DNA of 64,000 bases from Acidobacteriota bacterium (GTDB taxonomy: Bacteria; Acidobacteriota; Vicinamibacteria; Vicinamibacterales; SCN-69-37): the NCBI GenBank assembly GCA_016716905.1, contig JADJUS010000003.1, positions 372,001-436,000 of the forward strand. Direction: 5' to 3'. A program made the position numbers and the translations under genes. Positions within the stretch are counted from its first letter, which is position 1. Every line of letters starts with the position of its first letter. This document shows, piece after piece, positions 25,108 to 33,709 of this stretch. The notes below the pieces were generated by a model. That model ran no database searches. It saw only the letters and a list, made by a program, of their open reading frames with translations, and was not told the DNA's origin.

Positions 25108-25878
25108 TTATGCGCCAAGCGCGGCCAGGAACGCGTCCACGATTTCCGCGAAGGCCTGTGGCCGCGTGATGCAGCCCAGGTGCCCGGTGTGTGCCAGCGT
25201 GACGCTGCGTGACCCCGGGATGAGGCGCGCGAAGTCGGCCGCGCCGCCTGCAGGGACGACGTGATCCAAATGGGCTTCGCCCGAGATGATGAGCGTGGGC
25301 GCGGACACGGCGGCGCACTCGTCGGCGATGTCCAGCCCGTCGATGAGCGCGGCGCGCGCCGCCATTCGCGTGGGTGACAGCGGCGCCCGACAAAGCTGCC
25401 GGGCCTGTCGCATCACAAAGTCTCGCCGCTGCCGTCGGTCTGGAATCGCCACCGCCAACTCCGACCAGAGCCGCGCGCCCATGATTGAGAAGAAGGCCGG
25501 CGCGGCCAGCAGGGGATGGCGCGCGGCCCACCGGTGTGAGGGCCTCAGGTGCCACCCGGGGCCGGGAGCCGACACCAGCACGAGCGCCTCAGTGCGTTCC
25601 GGCCGGCGCGCGGCGAAACGCAGCGCGATGCGGCCGCCGAACGAGACGCCGCAGATCGTGGCCCGCGTGATTTCGCGATCGTCCAGCGCCGCTTCAACCT
25701 GCGCGACCAGACCATCAAGACCGCCCTGTTCATCACGCAAGGAAAACGTGATGACCCGGTGCGACCGTGTGAGCGCATCGACCGCTGGCTCCAGGTACTC
25801 CCAGCGCCCCTGGAGGCTGGGCACCAACACAATCGGGTTCCCATGCCCCCTGTCTACGATCGTCACGCTGTTGATCAC
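25108..25878 (-). CDS. alpha/beta-hydrolase fold protein
   Basis: This 256-residue protein has the nucleophile elbow GVSFGGRIAL, an oxyanion region near VLVPSLQGRWEYLEP, an acid in ISGEAHLDHVVP and the catalytic His in AHTGHLGCI. The substrate is not predictable. The listed start is a GTG inside a family B repeat arm. A second GTG at 25866, just outside the repeat, gives MTIVDRGHGN and is at least as likely. Confidence 0.85.
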   Translation of the reverse strand: MINSVTIVDRGHGNPIVLVPSLQGRWEYLEPAVDALTRSHRVITFSLRDEQGGLDGLVAQVEAALDDREITRATICGVSFGGRIALRFAARRPERTEALVLVSAPGPGWHLRPSHRWAARHPLLAAPAFFSIMGARLWSELAVAIPDRRQRRDFVMRQARQLCRAPLSPTRMAARAALIDGLDIADECAAVSAPTLIISGEAHLDHVVPAGGAADFARLIPGSRSVTLAHTGHLGCITRPQAFAEIVDAFLAALGA

Positions 25879-25985
25879 GGATCACGCAGGATCACAGGAG
25901 ACACAGAGACTGGGAGTTACTTTCTTTTCTTCCAAGAAGAAGATTCTCCTGACCTCATCATCTCCCTGTAATCCGTCGTAGACGC
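25871..25985. repeat. family B inverted repeat, copy 3
   Basis: GATCACGCAGGATCACAGGAGACACAGAG on the left (in part ATCACAGGAGACACAGAG) faces CTCCCTGTAATCCGTCGT on the right (about 25963-25980). The middle contains CTTTTCTTCCAAGAAGAAGA. It lies between two genes on the minus strand and reaches to the hydrolase start codon. Confidence 0.8.
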
Positions 25986-25986
25986 A

Positions 25987-27669
25987 TTACTTGACAGCGG
26001 TGAACCTTGGTTCGATGTCCACCGGCACGCCCTTTAACTTGTCGAGCACAGCCTGCACCTGCGGGCGCACCACCACCATCGTCTTCAGCATCTCCTGCGC
26101 CGCCGCATAGTCTCCCACCGCCTGCATCGTCATGATGTCGCGCGTGAGGTTGGCCACGGCCTGGCGGATCTTGGAGTCCACCACAGAGAACGTGCCGTCG
26201 GCATTCACGATCACCGCGCCCTGGTCGAGCAGGTAGTTCAACTGGAGGATCTGGCCTCGGCCGTGCGCCGACGTCAACCCGAAGCGAATCGAGCGGAACG
26301 AGGAGGCGACAAACGTCGTGTACATCGCCCGCGAGATGTCCGCAGAAATGGTGCCCTTCTCGGCCAGTTGCGCAAGCGCCCAGAGGCCGGAGATGTCGGC
26401 CTTGGCTTCTTCGAGAGCCGAATACGTGTCTTTGAGGGCCTCGCGCACGGGAGTGTTGGTGCCGTGCACGACGTGCGGCCCAAGGCCGTGCATCAGTTCG
26501 TGCATGAGGATGTGCGTGAAGAAGGCGTCGAACTTCACGTTGGGCCTGTCAGCGACGGCCATGGCCACCTGGGCGATGGGCGTCAAGGCGTACTTGAACT
26601 TCGCCTCCTGCGTGTTCTTGAGCATCACGCGCTTCGAACCTTTTTCGCGGATGACGCGGTCGTCGTTCGGCAGGTTGAACGCAGCCGTCTGCACGCCGCG
26701 ATTGCCGTCGCCGCCGCTGAACACCACGTTGACGACGCGCATGGGCGCCATCGCGCCAATCTTCGGTGTGCGGTACTTCGGATCGATGGGGAGCGCGTCT
26801 TCCAGGCCTTGAAGTTCGCCACCGAAGACATCCAGCTTCTTCGTTTCCGCGTCATCGCGCACCGTGATGAACGCCTCGAACGCGGCCTTGTAACCGAACC
26901 AGCCGTCCTCATACGTTTCGTAGGGACCGATCGTGGGCTCTATGGAGGCGTCGAGTTCCATCCACGCCACGTCCGACGCGTAGTAGTCGTTGGACTTGAA
27001 CGCGTCGGCGCGCAACTCAAGGAAGCGCTTGAGCGTGGGCTGGGTGGTGAGTGAGGCGGCCTTGCGCAGCAGGGTGGCCGCCGCAGTCAGCGTGTTCTGG
27101 TATTCCACGCTGTAGGGCACGGCCATCAGCGAACCCGATGCGTTGCGTCGAATCGTGCTGAAGAACCCGACGGCCAGGTCGCGGTCGGCGCCGCGCAGAG
27201 TGTTCATCCACTTTTCCACCTCTTCCTTTGTGGCGTCGGCGGGGTAGAAGTTGGCCTGGTCGGGCTTTGGTCCCACGCCCGGTACAAACGGCGCATCTTC
27301 GTCGAGCCGCGACCACGGGCCTTTGTTGATCAGGAAGTAGTGCAACAGCTTCTGGCCTTCGGGGGACCGGTCGGCGGCCAGGCGCACCAGGGTGCTGGCA
27401 TTGCCCGACCACGCCTGTTCCAGGAACAGGCCATCGATGAGCCGGGCCGCCTCCACCATGGCGGTCACCGCCTCGCGCTCGTTCGGCGGCAGCGGCGAAA
27501 GGTCTACGCCGATGTCGACAGGGGCGAAGCGGGCAATCTGGGCGTCGAGAGGCGAGGCGGTCACGGCAGGCTCCGTCGTAGGCGGGGCTTCGGCGGTGCA
27601 GGCCGAACCCAGTGTGAATGTGACAGGAATGAAAACAAGCAGGGCTGAGGCCTTCTGCGTCAGGGTCAT
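25987..27669 (-). CDS. M49-like (dipeptidyl-peptidase III-type) metallopeptidase lipoprotein
   Basis: This protein of about 560 residues has a lipoprotein signal ending in a lipobox (TLGSAC). The zinc motif HELMHGLGPH supplies HExxH, and the downstream EEAKADISGLW supplies the third ligand as in M49-like peptidases. FYPADATKEEVEKWM is also typical of the dipeptidyl-peptidase III relatives. It would trim dipeptides or act on oligopeptides at the membrane surface. The start at 27669 is preferred to 27687 because it begins the signal peptide directly. Confidence 0.78.
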   Translation of the reverse strand: MTLTQKASALLVFIPVTFTLGSACTAEAPPTTEPAVTASPLDAQIARFAPVDIGVDLSPLPPNEREAVTAMVEAARLIDGLFLEQAWSGNASTLVRLAADRSPEGQKLLHYFLINKGPWSRLDEDAPFVPGVGPKPDQANFYPADATKEEVEKWMNTLRGADRDLAVGFFSTIRRNASGSLMAVPYSVEYQNTLTAAATLLRKAASLTTQPTLKRFLELRADAFKSNDYYASDVAWMELDASIEPTIGPYETYEDGWFGYKAAFEAFITVRDDAETKKLDVFGGELQGLEDALPIDPKYRTPKIGAMAPMRVVNVVFSGGDGNRGVQTAAFNLPNDDRVIREKGSKRVMLKNTQEAKFKYALTPIAQVAMAVADRPNVKFDAFFTHILMHELMHGLGPHVVHGTNTPVREALKDTYSALEEAKADISGLWALAQLAEKGTISADISRAMYTTFVASSFRSIRFGLTSAHGRGQILQLNYLLDQGAVIVNADGTFSVVDSKIRQAVANLTRDIMTMQAVGDYAAAQEMLKTMVVVRPQVQAVLDKLKGVPVDIEPRFTAVK

Positions 27670-27731
27670 CTGCCTAATTTGGCACACATCTGCATGACGC
27701 CGCCATGAACAAGCGCGGCCGGCGGGGCCTT

Positions 27732-27759
27732 TTGCCTCGGTGCGCGCGAGGAGTACAAT
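27732..27759 (+). promoter_or_regulatory. promoter of the pyruvate dehydrogenase operon
   Basis: TTGCCT (27732-27737) and TACAAT (27754-27759) are 16 bases apart. The -10 box ends 23 bases before the aceE ATG, leaving room for the GAGAG ribosome site. This is one of the few spots here with both boxes recognisable. Confidence 0.5.
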
Positions 27760-27782
27760 AGTGGGCTTAGGACAAACGAGAG

Positions 27783-30470
27783 ATGAAGAACATGGCTCCT
27801 GTAGACGCGTCTGCCTTGGAATCGATTGAAACGCGCGAGTGGATTGACTCGCTGGATTACGTATTGCGCACGGGGGACCGCAGCCGGATCTTCCGGTTGC
27901 TTGACGCCCTCCGGACCCGCGCGCGCGCGGCCGGCTTCCGCGAACCCTTTTCGTCGAATACCCCGTACATCAACACCATCCCATCCACCGAGCAGGTGCC
28001 GTACCCGGGCAACCGCGAACTCGAGCGCCGCATCAAGAGCGTCATCCGGTGGAACGCGCTGGCCATGGTCGTGCGCGCCAACCGCGAGTCGGATGGCATC
28101 GGCGGCCACATTTCGACCTACGCCTCGGCGGCCACCCTGTATGAGGTGGCGTTTAATCACTTCTTCCGCGGCAAGGAAGCCGGCGCCGATGCCGACATCA
28201 TTTATTTTCAGGGCCACGCCTCGCCCGGTATCTATGCGCGGGCGTTCCTTGAAGGCCGCCTGACCGAAGAGCACCTTCGCGACTTCCGCCATGAGATGCG
28301 CGAGAGCGGCGGACTGTCGTCGTACCCGCACCCGTGGCTGATGCCGGACTTCTGGGAATACCCCACGGTCTCGATGGGCCTGGGCCCGCTCATGGCCATC
28401 TACCAGGCCCGGTTCAACAAGTACCTGGAGAATCGCGGCCACAAGCCCGTCTCGAACCAGAAGGTGTGGGCGTTCCTCGGCGACGGTGAAACCGACGAGC
28501 CGGAAGCGCTGGGCGCCATCACACTCGCCACGCGGGAAAAGCTCGACAACCTCATCTTCGTCATCAACTGCAACCTGCAGCGCCTCGACGGCCCCGTGCG
28601 CGGCAACGGCCAGATCATCCAGGAACTGGAGGCCGTGTTCCGTGGCGCCGGGTGGAACGTCATCAAGGTGCTCTGGGGTTCCGAGTGGGACGAATTGCTC
28701 GCGCGTGACACCGAAGGCCTGCTGGTCAGGCGCATGGGCGAGATCGTTGACGGTGAATACCAGCGCTACGTTGTCGAAGGTGGCGCGTACCTGCGCAAGC
28801 ACTTCTGGGGCGCCGACCCGCGCCTTGAGGCGATGGTGCGCCACCTGTCAGACGACGACCTGAAGAAGTTGCATGTGGGCGGTCACGACCCGGTGAAGGT
28901 GTACAACGCCTACCGAGCGGCCGTGAACTCGCAGGGTGTGCCGACCGTGGTGCTCGCGCGCACCATCAAGGGGTATGGCCTGGGCGAAGCCGGTGAGGGC
29001 AAGAACATCACCCACCAGCAGAAGAAGATGAATGAGGGCGACCTCAAGCACTTCCGGGGCCGCTTCGGTATTCCGATCTCGGATGAAAAGATCGCCGACG
29101 CGCCGTTTTACCGGCCCGACGGAGACAGCGCCGAGATCAAGTACATGGCCGAGCGCAGGAAGGCGCTTGGCGGCGCCGTGCCGCGCCGTGTCGTGAAGGC
29201 CGGGCTGCTGAACGCCACCGTGACGACGCAGCTTGATGCCGAGTTCGAGGAGTTCTACAAGGGCTCCGATCGAAAGGCCTCGACCACGATGGTCTTCGTC
29301 AAGATGCTGACGAAGTTGCTGAAGGACCCGATCATCGGAAAGCTGATTGTGCCGATCGTCCCCGACGAGGCGCGCACCTTCGGCATGGAGTCGCTCTTCC
29401 GCGCCGTCGGCATCTATTCGAGCACCGGTCAGGTGTACGAGCCGGTGGACATGGACACGCTGCTCTACTACAAGGAAGCCAAAGACGGTCAGATCCTGGA
29501 AGAGGGCATCACCGAGGCCGGTTCGATTGCCTCGTGGATCGCCGCAGGCACCGCGTATGCCGCCCACGGCGTCAACACGATTCCGTTCTTCATCTTCTAT
29601 TCGATGTTCGGCTTCCAGCGCATCGGCGACTTCATCTGGGCCGCCGCTGACGCGCGCTGCAGGGGCTTCATCCTTGGCGGTACCGCAGGACGCACCACGC
29701 TTGCCGGCGAAGGCCTGCAGCACCAGGACGGCCAGAGCCATGTGCTGGCGTTGTCAGTGCCCACCTGCCGGTCGTACGACCCGGCATTCGCCTACGAACT
29801 GGCCGTGATCATCAAGGACGGCATCAAGCGGATGTATGTGGATGGCGAAGACACCTTCTACTACATCACCGTGATGAACGAGCAGTATGCGATGCCCGCC
29901 GCGCCGCCTGCCGACGTTGCGGCCGGCATCATCAAGGGCCTGTATCGGTTCAGTGAATCGAAGAACACGAAGGCCAAGCTCAAGGCGCAGTTGCTGGGCA
30001 GCGGCACGATCCTCAACGAGGTGATCACCGCGCAGGGCATGCTCGAGAAGTACGGCGTGGCGGCCGATGTGTGGAGCGCCACCAGTTACAACGAGCTCTA
30101 CCGCGATGGCCACGCGGCCGACCGGTGGAACCGCCTGCATCCGACTGAGACGCCCCGCGTGCCGTACGTCGCCCAGTGCCTGGCCGGCACGGAAGGCGTG
30201 ATTGTGGCGGCGTCCGACTACCTGAAGAGCCAGCCCGGCATGATCTCGCAGTGGGCCGGCCGGCCGATCGTCACGCTGGGCACCGACGGCTTCGGCCGTT
30301 CTGAAGACCGCGCGTCACTGCGCGACTTCTTCGAAGTGGATGCGCGCTACATCGTCATTGCCACCCTCTCGGCGTTGCAGCAGCAGGGCAAGGTGGAGGC
30401 TGCGGTGGTGGCCAAGGCCATCAAGGATCTCGGTGTGAATCCCGAGAAGCCCAACCCGGCGATTTCCTAA
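27783..30470 (+). CDS. aceE: pyruvate dehydrogenase E1 component, homodimeric type
   Basis: This 895-residue E1 decarboxylates pyruvate and acetylates the lipoyl group of E2, using thiamine diphosphate. The length and single-chain architecture are of the AceE type. The ThDP motif runs from GDGETDEPEALGA to NCNLQRLDGPVRGN. The conserved NTIPSTEQVPYPGN and SVPTCRSYDPAFAYELAV segments are also clear (LSVPTCRSYDPAFAYELAV in the sequence). It is the first gene of an aceE-aceF-lpd operon, with aceF 23 bases downstream. Confidence 0.97.
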   Translation: MKNMAPVDASALESIETREWIDSLDYVLRTGDRSRIFRLLDALRTRARAAGFREPFSSNTPYINTIPSTEQVPYPGNRELERRIKSVIRWNALAMVVRANRESDGIGGHISTYASAATLYEVAFNHFFRGKEAGADADIIYFQGHASPGIYARAFLEGRLTEEHLRDFRHEMRESGGLSSYPHPWLMPDFWEYPTVSMGLGPLMAIYQARFNKYLENRGHKPVSNQKVWAFLGDGETDEPEALGAITLATREKLDNLIFVINCNLQRLDGPVRGNGQIIQELEAVFRGAGWNVIKVLWGSEWDELLARDTEGLLVRRMGEIVDGEYQRYVVEGGAYLRKHFWGADPRLEAMVRHLSDDDLKKLHVGGHDPVKVYNAYRAAVNSQGVPTVVLARTIKGYGLGEAGEGKNITHQQKKMNEGDLKHFRGRFGIPISDEKIADAPFYRPDGDSAEIKYMAERRKALGGAVPRRVVKAGLLNATVTTQLDAEFEEFYKGSDRKASTTMVFVKMLTKLLKDPIIGKLIVPIVPDEARTFGMESLFRAVGIYSSTGQVYEPVDMDTLLYYKEAKDGQILEEGITEAGSIASWIAAGTAYAAHGVNTIPFFIFYSMFGFQRIGDFIWAAADARCRGFILGGTAGRTTLAGEGLQHQDGQSHVLALSVPTCRSYDPAFAYELAVIIKDGIKRMYVDGEDTFYYITVMNEQYAMPAAPPADVAAGIIKGLYRFSESKNTKAKLKAQLLGSGTILNEVITAQGMLEKYGVAADVWSATSYNELYRDGHAADRWNRLHPTETPRVPYVAQCLAGTEGVIVAASDYLKSQPGMISQWAGRPIVTLGTDGFGRSEDRASLRDFFEVDARYIVIATLSALQQQGKVEAAVVAKAIKDLGVNPEKPNPAIS

Positions 30471-30493
30471 CAAGGCGAGGACAACGAGCACTC

Positions 30494-31825
30494 ATGGCAC
30501 TGGAATTCAAAGTCCCCGAGCTTGGGGAAAATGTGGAAAAAGGCGATGTCGTTCGCGTCATGGTGAACGCCGGCGACGTCATCGCGGTCGATCAGGCCGT
30601 CTTCGAACTTGAGACGGACAAGGCCACCATCGAGGTCCCGTCAACCGTGGCGGGCACAGTGGGTGAGGTCCGAATCAAGAAGGGCGACAAGGTCAAGCCG
30701 GGGCAGGTGGTCCTGACAATTACAGCCGCGTCGGGGTCCGGGAGTCCCGAGGTCCCGGGGGCAGAGGTCAAGGAGCCTGTCGCGGTTCCGGAGTCCCGGG
30801 GTCCCGAGGTCCCCGAGGTGAAGGCACCTGCGCCGGTCGTGAACATTGCGACTGCGCGGCCGGTTGCGGTTGCGGCGGCGGTGGCCGTCGCGCCTTCCGT
30901 GGTGACGGGCCCGGTGGAGCTGGCGCAGTCGGTGCCGGCGGCGCCGTCCGTGCGGCGGTTCGCGCGCGAACTGGGCGTTGAGATCGCGCAGGTCACCGGC
31001 ACCGGGCCGGGAGGCCGCATCGGCCAGGATGATGTGTCGGCCTACGTGAAGGCGCAGATGACGTCGGGCGCAGCGACTGGTGGCTCCATCGGGGTGCGCG
31101 TTCACACGGCGCTTCCGGATTTCTCGAAGTGGGGCACGGTCGAGAGCAAGCCGATGTCGAACATCCGCCGCAAGACGGCGGAGCATCTGGCGCATGCCTG
31201 GCAGGCGCCCCATGTGACGCAGAACGACAAGGCTGACCTGTCGGGCTTTGACGCGTTCCGCGATACGTTCGGCGGTCGTGTGGAAAAGGCCGGCGGGAAA
31301 CTCACGATCACCGCCGTGGTCATCAAGGTGCTGGCGGCCGCGATCGACCGCTTCCCGCAGTTCGCGTCCTCGGTGGACATGGCGAACGAAGCGATCGTCT
31401 ACAAGCAGTATCGCCACATCGGCGTGGCGGTTGATACGCCGAATGGCCTGTTGGTGCCGATCATTCGCGACGTCAATGCGAAGACCGTGACGCAGATCAC
31501 CGTCGAACTCGCTGCACTGTCGCAGAAGGCGCGCGACAAGAAACTGAGCCTGGACGAAATGTCCGGCGGCGTGATGACGGTGACGAACCTCGGCGGCATC
31601 GGCGGCACGTCGTTCTCGCCGATCGTCAACCAGCCCGAAGTGGCCATCCTCGGGATGTCGCGCAGCAGCATCGAGCCCGTGTGGCTCAACGGCCAGTTTG
31701 TGCCTCGCCCCATGCTGCCGCTCTCGTTGTCCTACGACCATCGTGTTATCGATGGCGCCGACGCCGCGCGCTTCCTCCGCTTCGTCGTCGAAGCGCTCGA
31801 ACAGCCGCTGACGATGATCCTCTGA
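30494..31825 (+). CDS. aceF: dihydrolipoamide acetyltransferase (pyruvate dehydrogenase E2)
   Basis: This 443-residue E2 has one lipoyl domain (lipoylated Lys43 in ELETDKATIEVP), a Pro/Ala/Val-rich linker, a peripheral-subunit-binding domain (about 152-188, VRRFARELGVEIAQVTGTG) and the acetyltransferase domain ending in YDHRVIDGAD with catalytic His416. It transfers acetyl from the lipoyl arm to CoA. Part of the first linker (about residues 82-108) is encoded by GGAGTCCC/GGGGTCCC/GAGGTCCC octamers that also occur between genes near 3944. Confidence 0.96.
   Translation: MALEFKVPELGENVEKGDVVRVMVNAGDVIAVDQAVFELETDKATIEVPSTVAGTVGEVRIKKGDKVKPGQVVLTITAASGSGSPEVPGAEVKEPVAVPESRGPEVPEVKAPAPVVNIATARPVAVAAAVAVAPSVVTGPVELAQSVPAAPSVRRFARELGVEIAQVTGTGPGGRIGQDDVSAYVKAQMTSGAATGGSIGVRVHTALPDFSKWGTVESKPMSNIRRKTAEHLAHAWQAPHVTQNDKADLSGFDAFRDTFGGRVEKAGGKLTITAVVIKVLAAAIDRFPQFASSVDMANEAIVYKQYRHIGVAVDTPNGLLVPIIRDVNAKTVTQITVELAALSQKARDKKLSLDEMSGGVMTVTNLGGIGGTSFSPIVNQPEVAILGMSRSSIEPVWLNGQFVPRPMLPLSLSYDHRVIDGADAARFLRFVVEALEQPLTMIL
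30738..30814. repeat. octamer repeat words inside the aceF linker
   Basis: GGAGTCCC, GAGGTCCC and GGGGTCCC units occur at 30740-30757 and 30790-30813. The 16-mer at 30798-30813 matches the complement of 3944-3959 in the folE leader at 15 of 16 positions. An intergenic-type array has therefore become protein linker. Confidence 0.7.
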
Positions 31826-31834
31826 ACAGCCATG

Positions 31835-31925
31835 TCACGAAGGATCACAGGAGACACGGAGTTGGGGAGTCAGGCCTTTCTAAAACCAATTCCTCAGCGT
31901 CTCGGCGTCTCCTGTAATCCGTCGT
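31835..31925. repeat. family B inverted repeat, copy 4
   Basis: TCACGAAGGATCACAGGAGACACGGAG (31835-31861, partly ATCACAGGAGACACGGAG) pairs with CTCAGCGTCTCGGCGTCTCC and TGTAATCCGTCGT (31893-31925). It separates aceF from lpd within an operon on the same strand, so it may adjust lpd levels or mRNA stability. Confidence 0.87.
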
Positions 31926-31938
31926 TTTGAGAGTTCAC

Positions 31939-33369
31939 ATGCCTTCTACACAGCTCGTAGTTATTGGTGGCGGCCCGGGAGGGTACGCGGCGGCGTTTTA
32001 TGCGGCGGATCTCGGGATGCAGGTGACCCTGGTAGACATGGAGCCGAATCCCGGCGGCGTGTGTCTCTATCGCGGGTGCATCCCCTCAAAGGCGCTGCTC
32101 CATGTGGCGAAGGTCGCGAGTGAAGCCAAGCACGCCACCAATTGGGGGCTGACATACCCTGAGCCGATCATCGATCTCGACAAACTCCGCTCGTACAAGG
32201 ACGGCGTGGTGTCGAAGCTCACGGGCGGCCTGGGCCAACTGTCGAAGCAGCGGAAGATCACGTTCATCCAGGGCAAGGCGTCGTTTGTGGACGCGAAGAA
32301 TCTCAGTATCGAGTTGGCCGCAGGCGGCACGCAAGACCTCTCCTTTGAACACGCGATCATCGCCACCGGCTCGTATCCGACAGCGATTCCTGGCCTGTCG
32401 ATCAAGAGCGACCGGCTCATGGACTCGACTGGCGCGCTGAATCTGCCGGAGATTCCGAAGACACTGCTGGTGGTTGGCGGCGGTTACATCGGCCTTGAGC
32501 TCGGCTCGGTTTATGCGGCGCTCGGCACCAGGGTCACCGTCGTTGAGATGACCGATGGGCTCCTGCCTGGAGCCGACCGCGACCTCGTGGTGTTCCTCGC
32601 GCGGCGACTGGAAGCGACGCTCGACAAGATTCTGCTCAAGACGCGAGTCGTGGGCATGGAAGAGGGCAAGAACTCGATCAAGGTCTCGATGGTGCCCTCG
32701 ACAAGCTCGGGCGAGGCGGGCGAGACCATCGTCCAGGAGTTTGATCGCGTGTTGGTCTCGATCGGGCGGCGTCCGAATTCCGCGGTGCCTGGACTCGACA
32801 AGACGGGCGTCGTAGTGGGCGAGCGCGGGTTCATCACCGTGGATTCGGCGATGAGGACCGCCACGCCGAACATCTTCGCGATTGGTGACGTGGTGGGCGA
32901 GCCCATGCTCGCGCACAAGGCGTCGCACGAAGCGAAGGTGGCAGTGGAGGCCATCCTCGGCCATAAGGTGGCCTTTGAACCCCAGGCCATTCCTGCGGTG
33001 GTTTTCACCGACCCCGAGGTCGCCTGGTGCGGCCTCACGGAGAACGACGCGAAGAAGCAGGGCCGTAAGGTGGAAATCGCCAAGTTCCCCTGGGCTGCCC
33101 TCGGCCGCGCTCTGGCCATCGACCGGCCCGACGGCATGACAAAGCTCGTGATCGACCCTGAGACCGAACGCATCCTCGGCGTCGGCATCGTGGGCGCCGG
33201 CGCCGGTGAACTCATCGCCGAAGGCGTACTCGCCGTCGAGATGGCCGCGCTCGCCAGCGACCTGAAGCTCTCGATCCACCCGCATCCGACGATGTCGGAG
33301 ACGCTGATGGAAGCCGCCGAGGTCTTCTTCGGACACTCGACGCATGTCTATCGACCTAAGAAGAAATAA
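31939..33369 (+). CDS. lpdA: dihydrolipoyl dehydrogenase (E3)
   Basis: This 476-residue flavoprotein reoxidises dihydrolipoamide with NAD. It has the FAD motif VVIGGGPGGYAAA, redox Cys42 and Cys47 in GVCLYRGCIPSKALLH, NAD motif LLVVGGGYIGLELGSVYA and the C-terminal His-Glu dyad in HPHPTMSETLMEA. The ATG at 31939 is preferred to a TTG 12 bases upstream that lies in the family B repeat border. It closes the pyruvate dehydrogenase operon. Confidence 0.97.
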   Translation: MPSTQLVVIGGGPGGYAAAFYAADLGMQVTLVDMEPNPGGVCLYRGCIPSKALLHVAKVASEAKHATNWGLTYPEPIIDLDKLRSYKDGVVSKLTGGLGQLSKQRKITFIQGKASFVDAKNLSIELAAGGTQDLSFEHAIIATGSYPTAIPGLSIKSDRLMDSTGALNLPEIPKTLLVVGGGYIGLELGSVYAALGTRVTVVEMTDGLLPGADRDLVVFLARRLEATLDKILLKTRVVGMEEGKNSIKVSMVPSTSSGEAGETIVQEFDRVLVSIGRRPNSAVPGLDKTGVVVGERGFITVDSAMRTATPNIFAIGDVVGEPMLAHKASHEAKVAVEAILGHKVAFEPQAIPAVVFTDPEVAWCGLTENDAKKQGRKVEIAKFPWAALGRALAIDRPDGMTKLVIDPETERILGVGIVGAGAGELIAEGVLAVEMAALASDLKLSIHPHPTMSETLMEAAEVFFGHSTHVYRPKKK

Positions 33370-33384
33370 AGTCCCCGTCACTTA

Positions 33385-33424
33385 GGAAATTAGGAACTGG
33401 GGAACTGGGGAACTGGGGAACTGC
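33385..33424. repeat. octamer tandem array after lpdA
   Basis: One GGAAATTA, three GGAACTGG and one GGAACTGC unit follow the lpd stop after 15 bases. The same unit types in the same order occur at 1666-1689, so the two arrays share an origin. Confidence 0.88.
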
Positions 33425-33439
33425 GCCCGCACCCGGTAC

Positions 33440-33660
33440 CTCCGGGTTTCCGTTGGGTGGTGAGTCGTCGTGGCAGCTCGACTGCGAGCGACGCGACAGG
33501 CAGTTGGTCCGAAAAACACCTCGGAGGGGGGCGACAGCGGGTGGGGATGGGGGCCCCCACCCGAGATCACGGGCGATGCCCCTGCAGAGGTGTTTTTCCC
33601 GCGTTGGAAGCCGGAGAGCTGACGCGACGAGTCAGCACCCAGCGGAAACCCGTGCAGCGT
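33440..33660. repeat. about 200-bp nested inverted repeat, family A-like variant
   Basis: GGGTTTCCGTTGGGTGGTGA (33446-33465) pairs with the complement of TCAGCACCCAGCGGAAACCC (33631-33650). The inner AAAAACACCTCGGAGGGG (33513-33530) pairs with CCCCTGCAGAGGTGTTTTT (33580-33598). The inner words resemble the family A core (ACCTC-GAGG) with changed bases. No gene is seen in this gap. Confidence 0.82.
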
Positions 33661-33686
33661 GATCTCAGGGTTCACGCCCAACCCCC

Positions 33687-33692
33687 TATAAT
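33687..33692 (+). promoter_or_regulatory. -10 box (TATAAT) of the M14 peptidase gene
   Basis: A perfect TATAAT is followed by CGAGG and the ATG at 33710. This argues against the in-frame TTG at 33692 as the start. No -35 box is obvious. Confidence 0.5.
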
Positions 33693-33709
33693 TGCGCCCG
33701 AGGTATTTC

